Positions 17,346 to 26,226 of a DNA stretch of 59,021 nt are shown piece after piece. Both the position numbers and the translations under genes were made by a program. The notes under the pieces are model-generated. The model worked only from the letters and a program-made list of their open reading frames with translations. It was not told the origin of the DNA and did not search any database. Location: assembly GCA_001657315.1 (NCBI GenBank), contig LYSV01000036.1, positions 1 through 59,021 on the forward strand, given 5' to 3'. Origin of the DNA: Flammeovirgaceae bacterium BBD 1991-12. Its GTDB lineage: Bacteria; Bacteroidota; Bacteroidia; Cytophagales; Cyclobacteriaceae. The stretch's first letter is position 1. Each line of letters starts with the position of its first letter.

Positions 17346-18371
17346 ATGGGATTGTTTGACATTTTTTCCAGCGACATAGCTATAGACCTTGGTACAGCCA
17401 ACACCCTCATTATCCATAAAGACAAAATCGTAGTAGATGAGCCCTCTATAATCGCCATTGACAAGAATACCAATAAGGTGTTGGCAATAGGCCGTGAGGC
17501 CATGCAAATGCATGAGAAGACCCACGAAAATATAAAGACAATACGTCCCTTGAAAGATGGAGTGATCGCCGACTTCCATGCGGCCGAGCATATGATAAGG
17601 GGGATGATCAAAATGATAGACAGTGGTAAGAAGTTCTTTCCTGCCTCTCACCGGATGGTGATCTGTATCCCCTCGGGTATCACCGAAGTGGAAAAACGGG
17701 CAGTCAGGGACTCAGCCGAACATGCCGGGGCCAAGGAGGTGTACATGATCCATGAACCTATTGCTGCGGCCATAGGTATAGGTATTGATATAGAAAGGCC
17801 AGTGGGCTCCATGATCGTTGACATAGGTGGTGGTACTACGGAAATAGCCGTAATAGCGCTGTCAGGTATTGTTTGTGACCAGTCTATCAGAGTGGCAGGA
17901 GATACCTTTAACAGGGATATTCTGGACTACATGAGGAGACAGCATAACCTTCTTATTGGTGAAAGGTCGGCAGAGAAGGTGAAGATAGAAGTGGGCTCGG
18001 CGCTCACGGAACTCGATGACGGGCCGGAAGATTATGAGATCAGAGGTCGCGACCTTATGACGGGGATTCCCAAGATCATTAAGATCTCCTACTCTGAAAT
18101 AGCTTTTGCTCTTGATAAATCTGTGTCTAAAATAGAAGAGGCCGTGCTCAAGGCACTTGAGATCTCACCTCCGGAACTATCAGCCGATATCTATGATAAT
18201 GGCATTCATTTAACCGGTGGTGGTGCTTTGCTGCGGGGTTTGGATAAACGTCTGGCTTTAAAAACAAAGTTACCCATACATGTGGCTGAGGACCCGTTAA
18301 GGGCTGTGGTGCGGGGTACTGGTAACTCCCTGAAGAACCTCAATTCGTTCAAGGCCGTGCTGATGACATAG
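17346..18371 (+). CDS. mreB: Rod shape-determining protein MreB
   Basis: A 341-residue bacterial actin that forms membrane-bound filaments guiding side-wall peptidoglycan synthesis. Visible are the phosphate-1 loop (IDLGTANTLI), the phosphate-2 block (VDIGGGTTEIAVI) and the adenosine block (LTGGGALLRGLD). It is the first gene of mreBCD-mrdA-rodA. A 51-base gap separates it from mreC, larger than the overlaps between the following genes. Confidence 0.98.
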   Translation: MGLFDIFSSDIAIDLGTANTLIIHKDKIVVDEPSIIAIDKNTNKVLAIGREAMQMHEKTHENIKTIRPLKDGVIADFHAAEHMIRGMIKMIDSGKKFFPASHRMVICIPSGITEVEKRAVRDSAEHAGAKEVYMIHEPIAAAIGIGIDIERPVGSMIVDIGGGTTEIAVIALSGIVCDQSIRVAGDTFNRDILDYMRRQHNLLIGERSAEKVKIEVGSALTELDDGPEDYEIRGRDLMTGIPKIIKISYSEIAFALDKSVSKIEEAVLKALEISPPELSADIYDNGIHLTGGGALLRGLDKRLALKTKLPIHVAEDPLRAVVRGTGNSLKNLNSFKAVLMT

Positions 18372-18422
18372 ATCGTAACAGCCGGTCCTGTATTTTTGCG
18401 ATCTGAACAATTTGCTGCATAG

Positions 18423-19262
18423 ATGCAACGACTATTTCTGTTTTTATACCAGTATAGAGCCTTTCTGACATTTCTGTTTCTTGAACTTTTTTGCATCTGG
18501 CTGATCGTAAACAATAATCCTTACCAGGGGGCAAAATTCTTCAACTCATCCAACAGATATGCGGCAGGTGTTTTGCAGTTTTCAGGCAGTATTACAGACT
18601 ATTTTGGATTAAAGCGTGTCAATGAGCAGCTGGCAAATGAAAATGCGGCGCTCAGAAAGCGACTTAACCAGTTGAATCAGAGCCTCTACAGCCTGAATGT
18701 TCGTGAAATTGAAGATACGCAGATCATTAACCAGTATGACTTTACCGAAGCAAGGGTGATTAAGAACTCTGTGCGCCAGTTGGACAACTATATCACCATT
18801 AACAAGGGGCGGAATAACAACATAGAACCCGGTATGGCTGTCATTGACAATCATGGCATAGTGGGTAAGGTAAAAACAGTGTCCTCCCGCTTTGCTTTGG
18901 TGACATCCATATTGCATACGGATGTGCTGGTCTCAGCAAAGATCAAAAGGACCGGTGACCTGTGTACTATGAAATGGGATGGGCTCAGCCCCTATCAGGC
19001 AAAGGTCCTGTATGTACCCAGACATATACAATTACAGGCAGGGGACAGCATAGTCACGTCGGGCTACAATGCCGTTTTCCCGGAGAATATACCGGTAGGT
19101 GTTGTTGCTGACTTTGAACTTAGTGAAGATTCACCCTTTTATGATGTGACCATTGATCTGTCCAGTGATCTCAACGGACTGTCCTACGTATATGTGGTGG
19201 AAAACAATTTGATCATAGAGCTTGATTCGGTTCAGGCAGAAGTTTTGGAGGGAAGGAGATGA
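18423..19262 (+). CDS. mreC: Rod shape-determining protein MreC
   Basis: A 279-residue periplasmic scaffold protein with one N-terminal membrane helix (residues about 13-33). A coiled coil follows around residues 60-95 (LKRVNEQLANENAALRKRL), then the two beta domains of the MreC core with VIDNHGIVGKV and YNAVFPENIPVG. It links MreB filaments to PBP2/RodA. Its end overlaps mreD by 4 bases. Confidence 0.95.
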   Translation: MQRLFLFLYQYRAFLTFLFLELFCIWLIVNNNPYQGAKFFNSSNRYAAGVLQFSGSITDYFGLKRVNEQLANENAALRKRLNQLNQSLYSLNVREIEDTQIINQYDFTEARVIKNSVRQLDNYITINKGRNNNIEPGMAVIDNHGIVGKVKTVSSRFALVTSILHTDVLVSAKIKRTGDLCTMKWDGLSPYQAKVLYVPRHIQLQAGDSIVTSGYNAVFPENIPVGVVADFELSEDSPFYDVTIDLSSDLNGLSYVYVVENNLIIELDSVQAEVLEGRR

Positions 19263-19774
19263 GTGGCAGGCTGGTAGTACAGATATTCTCCTTCTTTGCC
19301 TACTTACTTGCACAGGCATTACTGTTTAAGAACTTCGTTTTGTTCGATAATGCCTTTTGCCTGGTCTATGTTGGGTTCTTATTGATGTTGCCTGTCGAAA
19401 CCAGTGTGCTTGCCCTGCTTGTGCTGGGTTTTGTTATGGGTGTCGGAGTAGACGTGTTTTATGACAGTCTGGGAATTCATGCGGCGTCCTGTGTGTTTAT
19501 TATGTTTGTAAGGAACTACTGGCTGGGCCTGCTTACACCACAGGGAGGGTATGACTCCGGTGCCATACCATCCATAGCCCTTGATGGCTGGCAATGGTTC
19601 AGTTCGTATGCGTTACCATTGGTTTTTTTGCATCATGTCGCCCTTTTCTATACCGAGGCGGCTGGTTTTGGATTATTTACCTTTACGCTGGTGAAAGTAC
19701 TGGCCAGTACGTTGTTCACCTTTATTGTATTGCTGCCTGTACAGTATTTCTTTTACAATAAAAGAAGGATATGA
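19259..19774 (+). CDS. mreD: Rod shape-determining protein MreD
   Basis: A 171-residue, very hydrophobic inner-membrane protein with about five helices and the short conserved segment GLLTPQGGYDSG. Position between mreC and mrdA, with 4-base overlaps on both sides, supports the call more than sequence identity, which is low in this family. Confidence 0.85.
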   Translation: MSGRLVVQIFSFFAYLLAQALLFKNFVLFDNAFCLVYVGFLLMLPVETSVLALLVLGFVMGVGVDVFYDSLGIHAASCVFIMFVRNYWLGLLTPQGGYDSGAIPSIALDGWQWFSSYALPLVFLHHVALFYTEAAGFGLFTFTLVKVLASTLFTFIVLLPVQYFFYNKRRI

Positions 19775-21585
19775 GCGATTCCAGGAAATACGTGATCCAA
19801 CTGATCGTCATTTTAGTGGCCATTATATTTTTGATCAAGCTGTTTTCCATTCAGGTGCTTGATGCCAAATATGCTGTGGCGGCTTCAAGTAATGTTATAC
19901 ACAGAGAAGTGGAATATCCATACAGAGGGCTCATCTATGACCGGAACGGAAAACTGCTTGTTTACAATACCCCTCAATTCGATCTCACCATTACGCCCAA
20001 TGAGGTGAGGAATCTGGATACGCTTAAATTCTGTGAGCTGTTCGACATGACACCGGAACAGTTAGAAGAGACCTACAATAGCCTCAGGAAGAAAAAGGGC
20101 TTTTCACGGGTAAGGGCCAACGTGCTTATCAAGCAGCTTTCTGAACGTGACCTTGCCCGCGTGCAGGATTATCTGGTGGATTTTCCCGGTTTTGACATTC
20201 AGGCACGTACTACCAGAGCCTATACAGCACCGGTCATGGCCAATGCATTGGGCTATGTGAGTGAAATAAGTCCGGGGCGCCTCAAACAGGATGCTATCAA
20301 TTATTACAAACAGGGTGATTATATAGGACAAAGTGGTATTGAAGCATTTTATGAGGAACAGCTAAGGGGAAAAAGGGGAGTAAAATTCAAACTCAAAAAT
20401 GTAAGGGGTATTGAAAAAGGGAGCTATGAGAATGGAGAGTACGATACACTGGCCGTTCCCGGCCAGAACCTGACCACCACCATCGACCTGGAGCTTCAGA
20501 AATACGGAGAATATCTCATGGCCGGTCAGTCCGGCAGTATTGTGGCCATTGAGCCCGCTACAGGAGAGATACTTTCCATTGTTTCAGGACCCTCCTATGA
20601 CCCCAGTCTGCTCACAGGCCGGCACTACAGTAAAAACTTTGCGCAGATAAGCAGTGACACGCTGAAACCCCTTTTTAACCGGCCCTTGATGGCCCAGTAC
20701 CGTCCGGGATCTATCTTTAAGGTGATCCAGGCTATGGTGGCGCTCAATGAGGGGGTTATCAGCCGGCAGACGTATATCCCCTGTATTATGGTGCCCATGA
20801 AATGTCACTACCACGGACCGGGAGAAACCCTGATCGGTGCCATCACCAACTCCTGCAACCCTTATTTCTACAATGTGATGAAGCGGGTGGTGAACCGGGG
20901 TAAGTCCGAAAGTCCCTTTGAGGATACCCGCATAGGGTTGGAAAAATGGGAGGAATACATTGCTTCCTTTGGCCTTGGATCACCGCTGGGTATTGACCTG
21001 CCAAACGAAAAAAGCGGTATGGTACCGGGTGTTAAATATTATGACCGGGCCTATGACAACAGGCCATGGAAGTATTCCAATATTTACTCAATAGCCATCG
21101 GAGAGGGAGAAAATCTTGTTGTACCGCTGCAAATGGCCAATTTCGCAGCTACGGTGGCCAATCGTGGCTACTACTACATCCCCCATTTGGTGAGATCCAT
21201 AGGAGAGGACGGAGAGTCGCTCCCCGTGTACCGCGAAAAGCACTATACCATGGTAGACCCTCAGTATTTTGATGTAGCGGTGGAAGCTATGGCAGAGGTA
21301 GTGAGGTCGGGTACCGGGCAGTACCGGGCTAAACTAAAAGACATCGAGGTATGTGGTAAGACAGGTACTGTACAGAATGATCCGCTACCGGATCACTCAG
21401 TATTCATTGCCTTCGCTCCTAAGGATGACCCCAAAATAGCGGTATCCGTATATGTGGAAGATGCAGGACAGGGAGCCCGCGCGGCTGCTTCCATTGCCAG
21501 CCTGATGATAGAAAAATATCTACTGGGAGAAACGGAGCGTCCCTACATTGAAGAATTTGTAAAAAGAGGAGAGTTTTTGTATTGA
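19771..21585 (+). CDS. mrdA: Penicillin-binding protein 2
   Basis: A 604-residue class B penicillin-binding protein that cross-links peptidoglycan during elongation. It has one N-terminal membrane anchor (residues about 8-28), the PBP dimerisation/pedestal domain (with YRGLIYDRNGKLL and GQSGIEAFYE), and the transpeptidase domain. Catalytic Ser is in RPGSIFK, the second motif in TNSCN, and the third in CGKTGTVQN. It sits between mreD and rodA with short overlaps. Confidence 0.97.
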   Translation: MSDSRKYVIQLIVILVAIIFLIKLFSIQVLDAKYAVAASSNVIHREVEYPYRGLIYDRNGKLLVYNTPQFDLTITPNEVRNLDTLKFCELFDMTPEQLEETYNSLRKKKGFSRVRANVLIKQLSERDLARVQDYLVDFPGFDIQARTTRAYTAPVMANALGYVSEISPGRLKQDAINYYKQGDYIGQSGIEAFYEEQLRGKRGVKFKLKNVRGIEKGSYENGEYDTLAVPGQNLTTTIDLELQKYGEYLMAGQSGSIVAIEPATGEILSIVSGPSYDPSLLTGRHYSKNFAQISSDTLKPLFNRPLMAQYRPGSIFKVIQAMVALNEGVISRQTYIPCIMVPMKCHYHGPGETLIGAITNSCNPYFYNVMKRVVNRGKSESPFEDTRIGLEKWEEYIASFGLGSPLGIDLPNEKSGMVPGVKYYDRAYDNRPWKYSNIYSIAIGEGENLVVPLQMANFAATVANRGYYYIPHLVRSIGEDGESLPVYREKHYTMVDPQYFDVAVEAMAEVVRSGTGQYRAKLKDIEVCGKTGTVQNDPLPDHSVFIAFAPKDDPKIAVSVYVEDAGQGARAAASIASLMIEKYLLGETERPYIEEFVKRGEFLY

Positions 21586-22853
21586 GACGAGGGGATAACA
21601 TAACCGGTAATCTGGACTGGCTCACGATCATGCTATTCTTTTTGATCGCTCTGCTGGGGTGGCTCAATATATTTGCTGCAGTATATGATGAAAGTGTCAA
21701 TCAGAACATTTTCGATCTTTCCCTGAACAGCGGCAGGCAGTTGATCTTTATTGCAGCATCCGTCATTCTTGTAATTGCCATTATGGTCATGGACTTCCGA
21801 TTCTATGATACCTTTTCCTGGTTCATTTATGGTGCGATCGTACTTCTGTTGATCATAGTATTGCTTTTTGGTCGTGAGGTAGCAGGGTCACGATCGTGGT
21901 TTGAGCTTGGAGCGTTCAGGCTGCAACCATCGGAACTGGCCAAATTTGCGACAGGGCTGGCACTGGCCAAATACATCAGCACTCCCGGCTTCCGGATAGA
22001 TCGCCTTTCCCATCAGATCATTTTATTTGGCATTATTGCCATTCCAGCGGTACTGATCGTGTTACAGGGCGATGCCGGTACAGCTATGGTCTATTCTGTT
22101 TTTATTCTTGTGCTTTTCAGAGAGGGCCTGTCTCCTGTGCTGCTGTTAACAGGTGCCTTTTCGGCTGTGATTTTTATTCTGACCCTTTTGATTGATGATC
22201 ATGTTTATCTCTACATGGGTATACTGGCGGTTGCTACCGTTACGGTTATTCTTAATAAGAAAAGAATAAAAAGGATCAGTCTGATTGTGGCTGGGGCGCT
22301 GGTCGTGGCGGGAGTAATACGCAGTGTGGACTATGTGATCAACGATGTGCTTAAGCCACACCAGCAAAACAGGATCAAGGCTTTCATTAATCCGGACTCC
22401 GATCCCCTCGGGTTTGGCTGGAACGTCACCCAATCCAAGATCGCTATTGGTAGCGGCGGTCCATGGGGAAAAGGATTTTTAAAAGGTACACAAACCAAGT
22501 TTGACTTTGTACCCGAGCAGAGTACGGATTTTATATTTTGTACCATTGGTGAAGAACATGGCTGGATCGGTAGCCTGATCACGATCACACTTTTTGTAGC
22601 CCTGATCCTGCGTGTGATCTACATTGCCGAGAGGCAGAAATGGCGCTTTGCCCGTGTTTACGGATACTCGGTAGCCTGTATTTTTTTCTTCCATTTTGCA
22701 GTGAATATAGGGATGACCATCGGTCTTTTTCCTGTGATCGGTATTCCCTTGCCACTTTTCAGCTACGGAGGCTCTTCTTTCTTTGGGTTTACACTACTCC
22801 TGTTCATTCTGCTCAAGCTGGACGCCCACCGAACTCAGGTGCTGGTACATTGA
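21582..22853 (+). CDS. rodA: Peptidoglycan glycosyltransferase RodA
   Basis: A 423-residue SEDS-family protein with about ten membrane helices, polymerising lipid II together with PBP2. Conserved SEDS segments include GSRSWFELGAFRLQPSELAK (helix with the substrate-binding groove), FVPEQSTDFIFCTIGEE and PLFSYGGSS. The start is a TTG that overlaps the mrdA stop by 4 bases; its N-terminus (MRRGDNITGNLDW) fits other Bacteroidota RodA proteins, so the rare start is accepted. Confidence 0.95.
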   Translation: MRRGDNITGNLDWLTIMLFFLIALLGWLNIFAAVYDESVNQNIFDLSLNSGRQLIFIAASVILVIAIMVMDFRFYDTFSWFIYGAIVLLLIIVLLFGREVAGSRSWFELGAFRLQPSELAKFATGLALAKYISTPGFRIDRLSHQIILFGIIAIPAVLIVLQGDAGTAMVYSVFILVLFREGLSPVLLLTGAFSAVIFILTLLIDDHVYLYMGILAVATVTVILNKKRIKRISLIVAGALVVAGVIRSVDYVINDVLKPHQQNRIKAFINPDSDPLGFGWNVTQSKIAIGSGGPWGKGFLKGTQTKFDFVPEQSTDFIFCTIGEEHGWIGSLITITLFVALILRVIYIAERQKWRFARVYGYSVACIFFFHFAVNIGMTIGLFPVIGIPLPLFSYGGSSFFGFTLLLFILLKLDAHRTQVLVH

Positions 22854-22919
22854 ACATAAAATAATGAATATTCCTGGAGAATAGGATCACATAGGTTTTC
22901 AGGATTGTTTTCAGACACA

Positions 22920-22927
22920 TATATTTG
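22920..22927 (+). promoter_or_regulatory. Possible -7 promoter element of the T9SS cargo gene
   Basis: TATATTTG matches TAnnTTTG exactly and stands 11 bases before the ATG. The -33 region is poor (TTTTC), and the leader would be only a few bases long. Confidence 0.35.
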
Positions 22928-22938
22928 TATATTTTAAT

Positions 22939-24099
22939 ATGTATAAAAAACCTCACAAAACCATGGGCAGGTTTGGCTTCGTGCTGCTTTGTTTCATTCC
23001 TGGAACCGGTCTTTTATTTGCTCAGACTACTTCCACCGTCACTAATCCACGCTGGGATAACAATGCTGACTGGACAGGAACTGCCCCTGGCTATGATACC
23101 AATCAGTCGGCTATTCTTGATCACGACAGCGATATCAGTGGTAACTCCTTGATTATCAATGGTGGTCATACCGTAACCATCAATGCAGGCCGTACGCTTA
23201 CTACAGATGAAACTATCACTATAAAGGTAGGGGGTACCCTAATCGTCAACGGAACTATTACCGGAACGGATGCGGGAAAAGAGTTTAAAATAGAAAATGG
23301 TACGCTTACCGTTAACTCAGGAGGTATCTTTGACTGGGCCGGATTCTGGACTAGTGATGATGACCCTGCCACGATAACAATAGACGGCTCGGTGACTGTA
23401 GGCGGTGATATGAGTAACAAAACGACTATCGGAGGATCAGGTAGTCTGGTAGTCAACGGCACACTCAATAATGACGGAGGGTCAATATTTGGTTGTACCG
23501 ACGCTGGCGATGGATGTTGTAGCGGTCCCGGATGCACCTTGCCGGTGGAATTACTGAATTTTAAGGCAGCTCCGATCCACGATAATTCAGGTGTTCTGAT
23601 CGAGTGGTCAACAGCTACTGAGGTGAACAATGATTATTTTACCTTAAAAAGATCTGATGACCACACAAGGTTTGAAACAATCGCTGTGGTGAAAGGAGCC
23701 GGGAACAGTCAGAAAACGGAAAACTATGCTTTCATTGACCGCTATCCACACTATGGTCGCAACTATTATTCGCTAACCCAAACGGATTATGACGGGACCT
23801 CAGAAACGTTTTATACCATATCCGTCTACATCGAAGCGAGGGATAAGGTACAGGTTTATCCCGTACCTGTTACAGCCGGTCATAGTCTTACGGTCAAAAT
23901 GGAAATACCAAAGGAAGAACATATTCATCTGAGACTAAGGAATATTCTCGGAAAAGAGGTTTTTAATGATGAATTTTCGGCAGAGCAGGGAATAGTTGTA
24001 AACAGATCAATCCGAACGACCGGTATGACCGCTGGCAGTTATATTTTAACCATAGCCGGACCAGGACTGAATGAGAACTATAGAGTGATCATCAGGTAA
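22939..24099 (+). CDS. Secreted surface protein with T9SS type A sorting domain
   Basis: A 386-residue exported protein. A signal peptide ends near LLFAQ (residue 31). Residues 32-180 form a Thr/Gly/Asn-rich repetitive beta region, probably a right-handed beta-helix. Near residues 186-199 is a Cys cluster (CTDAGDGCCSGPGC), then a TLPVELLNFKA beta-sandwich common in Bacteroidota surface proteins, and a final sorting domain with VYPVPVT and SYILTIAG. The C-terminal domain directs type IX secretion and attachment. The function of the beta-helical part is unknown. Confidence 0.83.
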   Translation: MYKKPHKTMGRFGFVLLCFIPGTGLLFAQTTSTVTNPRWDNNADWTGTAPGYDTNQSAILDHDSDISGNSLIINGGHTVTINAGRTLTTDETITIKVGGTLIVNGTITGTDAGKEFKIENGTLTVNSGGIFDWAGFWTSDDDPATITIDGSVTVGGDMSNKTTIGGSGSLVVNGTLNNDGGSIFGCTDAGDGCCSGPGCTLPVELLNFKAAPIHDNSGVLIEWSTATEVNNDYFTLKRSDDHTRFETIAVVKGAGNSQKTENYAFIDRYPHYGRNYYSLTQTDYDGTSETFYTISVYIEARDKVQVYPVPVTAGHSLTVKMEIPKEEHIHLRLRNILGKEVFNDEFSAEQGIVVNRSIRTTGMTAGSYILTIAGPGLNENYRVIIR

Positions 24100-24116
24100 A
24101 CTGCGGGAATAATTCG

Positions 24117-25160
24117 TCAAAACCTTTTACTCAGCACCTCCAGAAATTCCTGCACCTCTTCGGATTCCTGATCCCAGTTGGGGAATTGCTCATGTAGGTA
24201 GTCTATCGCGTTCTGATGGTTGTTATGTCCCTCCAGAACCTCTACAGCCTCTTTGAACCTGTTATCATCCCCATCAAAAAGCGTATTGATAAACATGAAG
24301 CGCTGATTGATCGTGATATTATCCAGAATACTGCTGATCTTCTGCTGTGAGTGAATATCGGCCAGCGTATTTTTCCTTTCACCCGACAACTCATCGTGAA
24401 GGGTCTTTTGAGTTTGCCCGGTATTCTGCTGAACGTCCTGCTCATTTATTCCGGCATGTTCCGGTTTGTGGTCAATGTCCGGTTCTTCCTCAGCCATGTT
24501 CTCCGGAACTGCCAGGGGTGCTGTCTCTTCTACCGTGTAAAGGTCATTTTCTCCAAGTGGGATCACCGCGGTGAATTCCTTCAGGTACTTTTCTATGTCT
24601 TCAGGCGTATCATCTATACTGGCAAATACTTCATCCAGTAGCCCAGGGAGATTATTCCTGTTCACAACCGCCAGGTGCTGTTCTTCCACCTTTTGGATCA
24701 TTACTTCCAGCAGGTTTTTGTTCACCTTCACATACCTTAGTATTCTTTTCAGGTCCTCCACTTTCATGGCGTCATCATTCATCTCAAGAATGTGGGTATA
24801 AAAATCATAAGGAGAGAAAATGAGCAGCACGGTCTCTTCCGTAGCACTCTGAAAGAGAGGGATAAAATCGTTTTTGCTGATCGAGATATGTCTCGACAGG
24901 GTATTCATAAATTCACGAAGCGCATTCTTTACCTCTTCATTCTCATAATCGAAGTATTTGCTCCGGAGTTTACCCGTCTCTTTTTGCCATTGCTTGAATA
25001 GATTCTTGATAACAAACAGATTTACCTGTCTTATAGGCTGTAGTTCAAGTACATCGGTACCGGATATCTTCGTCCTATCCCTAAAAAACTGATCAGCTAT
25101 GGTGTTGGTGAAGCGTTCACTATATTTTTTTATACCTTCGCGGTTTAACCTGTTTTCCAT
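24117..25160 (-). CDS. Conserved hypothetical helical protein
   Basis: I do not recognise a function. The 347-residue soluble protein has no signal peptide. Its first two thirds are helical, then comes an acidic, low-complexity linker (residues about 210-275, rich in Glu, Gln and Pro). A C-terminal segment resembles a motif often seen at the end of uncharacterised Bacteroidota proteins: NQRFMFINTLFDGD and a YLHEQFPNWD block. The longer open frame to 25451 runs antisense through the ferredoxin gene and is rejected. The ATG at 25160 begins MENRLNREGI. It is divergent from the ferredoxin gene with a 64-base gap. Confidence 0.75.
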   Translation of the reverse strand: MENRLNREGIKKYSERFTNTIADQFFRDRTKISGTDVLELQPIRQVNLFVIKNLFKQWQKETGKLRSKYFDYENEEVKNALREFMNTLSRHISISKNDFIPLFQSATEETVLLIFSPYDFYTHILEMNDDAMKVEDLKRILRYVKVNKNLLEVMIQKVEEQHLAVVNRNNLPGLLDEVFASIDDTPEDIEKYLKEFTAVIPLGENDLYTVEETAPLAVPENMAEEEPDIDHKPEHAGINEQDVQQNTGQTQKTLHDELSGERKNTLADIHSQQKISSILDNITINQRFMFINTLFDGDDNRFKEAVEVLEGHNNHQNAIDYLHEQFPNWDQESEEVQEFLEVLSKRF

Positions 25161-25224
25161 TCCTGAGTTATATAAGTATTTCAGTACTACATTCACGAGA
25201 TCAACGCTTTTAAAGTTAGCAATA

Positions 25225-25551
25225 ATGCCTAAAATCACAGTTAAAAATATGCATGGCCTCGTTGCGGAAACGACAGTGCGGGGCCAATCCGTATTAGCGG
25301 TATTGCAGTTGAACCATGTAGACTGGATGCATGCCTGTGGGGGTAAAGGCAGGTGCACCACATGTAAAATGACTGTGGTCTCAGGGCTGGAGAATCTGGC
25401 ACAGCTTACAGTGCACGAGAAAAGATTCCGGGAGGCCGGGCTGATTGGCAAAAATGAAAGGCTGACCTGCCAGGCGGTACTGGACCGCGGACTGATAGAA
25501 ATAGAAGTACCACAACACTCAAAACTACCGCATATTGATTATTCAGATTAG
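25225..25551 (+). CDS. 2Fe-2S ferredoxin
   Basis: A 108-residue plant-type/adrenodoxin-like ferredoxin. The cluster ligands are seen as ACGGKGRCTTCKM (Cys-x5-Cys-x2-Cys) and a later Cys in LTCQAVL. The ATG at 25225 is chosen because the open frame upstream of it runs through the promoter and start of the divergent gene. The redox partner is unknown; neighbours give no clue. Confidence 0.92.
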   Translation: MPKITVKNMHGLVAETTVRGQSVLAVLQLNHVDWMHACGGKGRCTTCKMTVVSGLENLAQLTVHEKRFREAGLIGKNERLTCQAVLDRGLIEIEVPQHSKLPHIDYSD

Positions 25552-25635
25552 TTCAACGTTCAACGTTGAAAGTTAAGAGTGGATGTAACATGGAACTTTC
25601 AACTTCGAACACAGAACTTTGGACGTAGAACAAAT
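25552..25635. repeat. Intergenic quasi-repeat rich in (G)TTCAAC/TTGAAC
   Basis: The 84 bases between the ferredoxin and tdk genes are built from variants of one short word and its complement: GTTCAACGTTCAACGTTGAA, then GGAACTTTCAACTTCGAAC, GAACTTTGG and so on. The first part is an inverted repeat (TTCAACGTTGAA). No open reading frame or clear promoter was seen. Confidence 0.6.
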
Positions 25636-26226
25636 ATGTTTATTGAGCCCAATTTTGGAAAAACAAAAAAGACCGGCTGGATCGAAGTGATCTGTGGGTG
25701 CATGTTCTCCGGTAAGACGGAGGAACTCATCCGTAGGCTGAATCGTGCCATCATTGCCCGGCAAAAAGTGGAAATATTCAAACCTTCGGTGGACAGCAGA
25801 TACCATAAGGATCATGTAGTATCTCATGATGAAAACTCAATCCGGTCTACAGCCGTAGACTTCGCTAACGATATTCTGTTACTCGCGGGAGAATGTGATG
25901 TAGTAGGCATTGATGAGGCACAATTCTTTGATGACGCCATCGTTGAGGTATGCAACAAGCTCGCCAATGCAGGAAAGAGAGTGGTAGTAGCCGGGCTGGA
26001 TATGGATTTTGAAGGCAGGCCGTTCGGTCCCATGCCTTACCTTCTGGCTGTAGCCGAATTTGTCACGAAGGTGCATGCTATTTGCGCCCAAACAGGGGAG
26101 CTGGCTTCATTTTCCTTTCGGTTGACGGAAGAAAACGATAAGGTAGTTTTGGGTGAGAAACAGCAATATGAAGCAAGAAGCAGAGCCAGCTTTTTGGAAG
26201 GAATGAAAGAAAGAAAAAAGAAGTGA
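25636..26226 (+). CDS. tdk: Thymidine kinase
   Basis: A 196-residue type II thymidine kinase for dTMP salvage. The P-loop is GCMFSGKTEEL, the magnesium/lasso block is GIDEAQFF, and GLDMDFEGRPFGPMP is the usual substrate loop. The structural zinc site looks incomplete: only one Cys (in HAICAQTG) is left where TK1-like enzymes usually have two pairs. The ATG at 25636 gives the family start; the longer open frame reads into the quasi-repeat. The stop overlaps the next start by 4 bases. Confidence 0.94.
   Translation: MFIEPNFGKTKKTGWIEVICGCMFSGKTEELIRRLNRAIIARQKVEIFKPSVDSRYHKDHVVSHDENSIRSTAVDFANDILLLAGECDVVGIDEAQFFDDAIVEVCNKLANAGKRVVVAGLDMDFEGRPFGPMPYLLAVAEFVTKVHAICAQTGELASFSFRLTEENDKVVLGEKQQYEARSRASFLEGMKERKKK

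Noticed and set aside
18391-18398. TATTTTTG upstream of mreC as a promoter
   Set aside because: Exact -7 match but no -33 box and the gene is inside the mre operon; likely chance.
25161-25451. Long N-terminal extension of the minus-strand hypothetical gene
   Set aside because: It is antisense to the ferredoxin coding region, which has clear cluster Cys; the ATG at 25160 starts the plausible protein.
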